From positions 2,102-38,553 of the forward strand of contig NZ_SUEG01000044.1 in NCBI RefSeq assembly GCF_005063415.1: a stretch of DNA of 36,452 bases. Reading direction: 5' to 3'. The translations under genes and the position numbers were made by a program. The first letter of the stretch is position 1. Every line of letters starts with the position of its first letter. The notes under the pieces were generated by a model. That model was not told the DNA's origin and did not search any database. It worked only from the letters and a program-made list of their open reading frames with translations. Of the stretch, positions 33,567 to 36,452 are shown in pieces. Source of the stretch: Mesorhizobium sp. Its GTDB lineage: Bacteria; Pseudomonadota; Alphaproteobacteria; Rhizobiales; Rhizobiaceae.

Positions 33567-34679
33567 ATGTCGCTGCGCCTTGCCACCTTCAACGTCGAAA
33601 ACCTGATGAACAGGTTTGATTATTCTGGATACCGCAATCAGCTCAACGAAGATCGCACGCTGGCGCTTTTCGACATCCGGAGCGAGGCCGAATACAAGAT
33701 GCTCGAGCAGGCGCGGGCCATCGCGCAGTCTGACGACACGCGCCAGTTGACGGCGCTGGCGATCGCGGCCACCCGCGCCGACATTATCTGCATGCAGGAG
33801 GTCGACAACATCGAGGCGCTGAGGGCCTTCGAATATGGCTATCTATTCAAGATGGTGGGGCAAGGCTACCGGCAGAAATACACCACCGCCGGCAATGATT
33901 CGCGCGGCATCGACGTCGCCCTGATGATGCGCAACGAGACCGCGCAGGGCCAGCCGATCGAATTCGTGCGCATGACCAGCTACGCCTATGTCACGTTCGA
34001 GCAATTCGGACTGCACACGGCGGAATTGGCAGCGCTTGGTCACCAGGCCAATGAACGCATCTTCGGGCGCGACTGCCTGGAAGTCGATCTGACCGTCGCA
34101 GGCGCGCCATTGACGCTCTATCTCGTGCATTTCAAGTCGATGGGCTCGCCCCGTAACGGCCTCGACGGCCGCGAGGCGACAATGCCGCTGCGCATCGCCG
34201 AGGCGCAAGCGGTGCGCCGGATCATCGAGGAGCGTTTCGGCAAGGACCATGCCGCCGACAAGCGCTGGGCAATCTGCGGCGACATGAACGACTACCGGCA
34301 GCGCGTGAAGATTACCGGCGATGCCGTCGACGGCTATCGCTTCGAGGTCATCGACGAGACCCGGTCCTGCATCGACGTGCTCACTGCCGGCGGTTTTTGC
34401 GAAAACGCGGTCGAGCGGCGGCCGGAAATGGACCGCTGGACTTTCTATCACACACGTGGACCGGAAGAGCGGCATCTCTGCCAGCTCGACTACATCCTTT
34501 TGTCGAGGGCGCTAGCCAGGCAGAACGCCACCGCCGTTCCCGATATCATCCGCAACGGCCAGCCTTGGCGGACCATATTTCCGGCGGGCCAGGAGGTCGA
34601 GCGCTTCCCACGCGCCGGGTGGGACCGGCCGAAGGCATCCGACCATTGCCCGGTAGCAATTGCCCTCGACATGGCGTGA
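33567..34679 (+). CDS. Endonuclease/exonuclease/phosphatase-fold protein
   Basis: A 370-residue protein of the EEP superfamily. Motifs in order: RLATFNVENL (metal Asn), ADIICMQEVDN (metal Glu), GNDSRGIDVALM, LYLVHFKSMG, AICGDMNDY (catalytic Asp/Asn), LCQLDYILLS and KASDHCPVAIALDM (Asp-His). The catalytic set is complete, so a metal-dependent phosphodiesterase or phosphatase is expected, on a nucleic acid or small substrate that cannot be told. The ATG at 33567 is chosen because the 35 additional in-frame residues upstream are basic and lack homology. No signal peptide is visible from this start. It lies seven bases before the Nudix-like gene, so the two are likely co-transcribed. Confidence 0.85.
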   Translation: MSLRLATFNVENLMNRFDYSGYRNQLNEDRTLALFDIRSEAEYKMLEQARAIAQSDDTRQLTALAIAATRADIICMQEVDNIEALRAFEYGYLFKMVGQGYRQKYTTAGNDSRGIDVALMMRNETAQGQPIEFVRMTSYAYVTFEQFGLHTAELAALGHQANERIFGRDCLEVDLTVAGAPLTLYLVHFKSMGSPRNGLDGREATMPLRIAEAQAVRRIIEERFGKDHAADKRWAICGDMNDYRQRVKITGDAVDGYRFEVIDETRSCIDVLTAGGFCENAVERRPEMDRWTFYHTRGPEERHLCQLDYILLSRALARQNATAVPDIIRNGQPWRTIFPAGQEVERFPRAGWDRPKASDHCPVAIALDMA

Positions 34680-34686
34680 GACCGGC

Positions 34687-35433
34687 GTGAGTTTCGACCT
34701 GCCGCGCAACGTCATCCTGCCGGTCGATGCCATCGACGTCAGGCTTGATCCCGGCCCGCATCCGTTCGAGCGCGATAATGCCGAGGCGATCGCCGCAAAC
34801 TGGCGACGTGAGACCGCGGCCAAGCCGGCGCTTTTCGACGGCACCGTGGTGCTGCTTTCAGCACTCAGCTATCGCGACAATCGCCTCGTCGGCCGCTGCC
34901 ATGCGGTGCGTTATTCGACCTTCATGCTTTGGCGCGGCAATCGGCAGGTGGCCGGGGCCGAGCATGCCTATGCCCATGCCATGCTGGTCGCCGGCGACAA
35001 TGCGCTTGTGGCGATCCGCATGGCGCCGCATACGGTCAATGCCGGGCGCATCTACTTCGCCGCCGGTTCGTTCGAGCCAACCGATTTCCGCGACGGCCTT
35101 GTCGATGTCGACTTCAACATGATCCGCGAGGTACGGGAGGAGACCGGCCTCGACCTATCAGGCGCGACACGCGGCAAGCGCCACTACGCCCTGTCGACGG
35201 CAAGCGGCACGGTGATCTTTCGCCGCTACCGCGAGACGGCCTCCGCCCACGACCTGGCACAGCGGATCAGCTCTTTCGTCGCGGCCGAGTCAGAGCCTGA
35301 AATCGAAGGCCCCGTGATCATCCGCAATGCAGCCGACCTGCCGGACGGGTTAATGCCGCATATGAGACCGCTGATCGAATGGCACTTTGCGGGCAAGGAT
35401 TCCGACTCTAACGTCGCAACCTGCCTTCAATAG
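34687..35433 (+). CDS. Nudix-like hydrolase
   Basis: A 248-residue protein with the second half of a Nudix box, REVREETGL (REUxEExGU), after GRIYFAAGSFEPTDFRDGLVDVDFNMI. The first half (Gx5E) is not well kept: the glutamate is replaced by valine by my alignment. The REVREETG part holds the metal-binding glutamates, so activity is possible but uncertain. The GTG at 34687 is chosen, seven bases after the preceding stop, matching a coupled start. The 3' end overlaps the convergent membrane-protein gene by 26 bp. The substrate is unknown. Confidence 0.75.
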   Translation: MSFDLPRNVILPVDAIDVRLDPGPHPFERDNAEAIAANWRRETAAKPALFDGTVVLLSALSYRDNRLVGRCHAVRYSTFMLWRGNRQVAGAEHAYAHAMLVAGDNALVAIRMAPHTVNAGRIYFAAGSFEPTDFRDGLVDVDFNMIREVREETGLDLSGATRGKRHYALSTASGTVIFRRYRETASAHDLAQRISSFVAAESEPEIEGPVIIRNAADLPDGLMPHMRPLIEWHFAGKDSDSNVATCLQ

Positions 35434-35650
35434 CCTTGCGGTCGCTACGGGCAGCGACAAAATACAACAGCACGCCGAGACCCAGGAGCGCCCCCATCGC
35501 CGTTCCCATCGTCTGCCCAATTACCTGCTGGAAGTCGGCGGTGACGCGATCGGGATTATCCATTCCATAACGGATCAAATTCCACCAAAGCCCTGCCAAG
35601 GCGGCTTCGACGATCACCATCGCCAGAGCCAGTCGCCCTTTCTTGCTCAT
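35408..35650 (-). CDS. Small two-helix membrane protein of unknown function
   Basis: An 80-residue protein with two hydrophobic segments, LALAMVIVEAALAGLWWNLI and TAMGALLGLGVLLYFVAA, separated by a polar loop containing MDNPDRVTADFQQVIGQ, and a basic tail. The ATG at 35650 follows GGGGGAACA; 40 further in-frame residues upstream look unrelated. It is convergent with the Nudix-like gene, overlapping it by 26 bp, and lies 3' of the MacB-type permease gene. No family recognised. Confidence 0.6.
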   Translation of the reverse strand: MSKKGRLALAMVIVEAALAGLWWNLIRYGMDNPDRVTADFQQVIGQTMGTAMGALLGLGVLLYFVAARSDRKAIEGRLRR

Positions 35651-35762
35651 CCATTGTTCCCCCTTAGTCCCCAACAGCATTGTTATCATTGCAGATTGTG
35701 CTGCGACAAGGGCAGATTGCATAAAAAATTGGCAGCGTCTGGAGCGATACTTGCTGCAACAC

Positions 35763-36452
35763 CTACTCATGTCTCAGCGCGTCGATGGGGTTGAGCCGCG
35801 CGCCGCGCAGCGCCGGGAAGAAGCCGAACACCATGCCGATCAGCGCGGAGAAGCCGACCGCAAGCAGGATGACCGCCGGGCTTGGCGCAAACGGGATCGT
35901 CAGCGTCACCGAGGCGAGGCCGGCAAGGGCCAGGCCGATCAGGATGCCGATGATGCCGCCAAGCAGCGACAGCACGGTTGCCTCGACCAGGAACTGGATG
36001 AGGATATGCTTTTCATGGGCGCCGATAGCGAGCCTGATGCCGATCTCGCGCGTGCGTTCGGTTACCGACACCAGCATGATGTTCATAATGCCGATGCCGC
36101 CGACGAGCAGGCTGACGCCGGCGACGGCACCGAGCATGCCAGTCATGGTGGTGGTCGCGCTGGCCATAGCATCGGCGATTTGGGTCATGTCGCGGATCGA
36201 GAAATCATCGTCACGGTCGGGCGTGATGCGGCGCGTGTCGCGCAAGATGTCCTCGACGCGCGTCTGCAGCACCGTGGTTGGCGTGCGGTCGTCGGCGGCG
36301 ACATAGATCGAGTCGATGTCGCGATTGCCGGCAATGCGACGCTGATAGGCGGCGAGCGGCATCAGCACGACATTGTCCTGGTCCTGGCCGAAACCGGTAT
36401 AGCCCTTCGGTTCGAGCAAGCCGATGATCTTGCAGGAGGTGCGGTTGACGCG
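35763..36452 (-). CDS. MacB/FtsX-family ABC transporter permease, C-terminal part (cut by window edge)
   Basis: About 229 residues of an ABC permease, open to the window edge. The periplasmic part RVNRTSCKIIGLLEPKGYTGFGQDQDNVVLMPL is followed by three membrane segments: MLGAVAGVSLLVGGIGIMNIMLV, the pair GGIIGILIGLALAGLA and VILLAVGFSALIGMVFGFFPALRGARLNPIDALRHE. The intervening SVTERTREIGIRLAIGAHEKHILIQFLVEA is the cytosolic coupling segment diagnostic of FtsX/MacB permeases. MacB proteins export macrolides, peptides or siderophores with a MacA-type adaptor. Whether an ATPase domain is fused at the N-terminus cannot be seen here. Confidence is high for the family. Confidence 0.92.
   Translation of the reverse strand, partial: RVNRTSCKIIGLLEPKGYTGFGQDQDNVVLMPLAAYQRRIAGNRDIDSIYVAADDRTPTTVLQTRVEDILRDTRRITPDRDDDFSIRDMTQIADAMASATTTMTGMLGAVAGVSLLVGGIGIMNIMLVSVTERTREIGIRLAIGAHEKHILIQFLVEATVLSLLGGIIGILIGLALAGLASVTLTIPFAPSPAVILLAVGFSALIGMVFGFFPALRGARLNPIDALRHE

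Overview
The window looks like a chromosomal segment of a Rhizobiales alphaproteobacterium, most likely Mesorhizobium or a close relative. The basis is high GC, dense short-spaced genes, a rhizobial-type promoter (CTTGAC-N17-CTATAT), rhizobial-style intergenic palindromes before ilvC, duplicated kup genes, BA14K-type and chromosomal PcfJ-domain proteins, and the serB/miaA...ilvB-ilvH neighbourhood. No tRNA, rRNA, CRISPR array, prophage or intact insertion sequence was seen. The ends cut through serB (left) and a MacB-type permease (right).

Layout. 0-2.7 kb: serB (partial) divergent from miaA, a membrane GGDEF protein, and a SnoaL-like protein. 2.8-7.5 kb: a HerA-like ATPase, a divergent XRE-cupin regulator, a small conserved protein, a GNAT gene with an apparent internal deletion, a probable IS3 relic and a PcfJ-domain protein. 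7.5-10.8 kb: the branched-chain amino acid locus, with a short Leu/Ile/Val/Ala-rich leader peptide and terminator before ilvB and ilvH, then a LysE-type exporter. 11-15.4 kb: a two-gene RND efflux pump. 15.5-17.1 kb: cobalt-type nitrile hydratase alpha, beta and accessory protein. 17.2-23.7 kb: a RecD-like helicase, a SpoIIAA-like protein, pdxJ and two tandem kup potassium transporters with almost identical 3' ends.

23.7-28.3 kb holds three consecutive modules, each a regulator facing its presumed target: HxlR/QorB-like reductase, MarR/Rieske-GST and TetR/DUF1772. Each intergenic gap contains inverted repeats that fit an operator. 28.3-29.6 kb: ilvC, preceded by two mosaic palindromes and followed by a 39-bp duplicate of its own 3' end and a strong terminator. 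29.7-33.4 kb: a DUF3592 membrane protein, several small exported proteins of unknown function, a PilZ protein and a BA14K protein. 33.5-36.4 kb: an endonuclease/exonuclease/phosphatase-fold protein, a Nudix-like protein, a small membrane protein and the MacB-type permease.

Functional links: ilvB, ilvH and ilvC together cover acetohydroxyacid synthase and ketol-acid reductoisomerase, the first two common steps of valine, isoleucine and leucine synthesis. The leader before ilvB suggests control by ribosome-mediated attenuation. No wholly new multi-gene system is evident. The most notable observations are the apparently leaderless ilv attenuator, the dense MarR operator array, the duplicated and inverted ilvC tail, and signs of gene conversion between the kup genes. 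All calls come from reading the sequence; no database search was possible.
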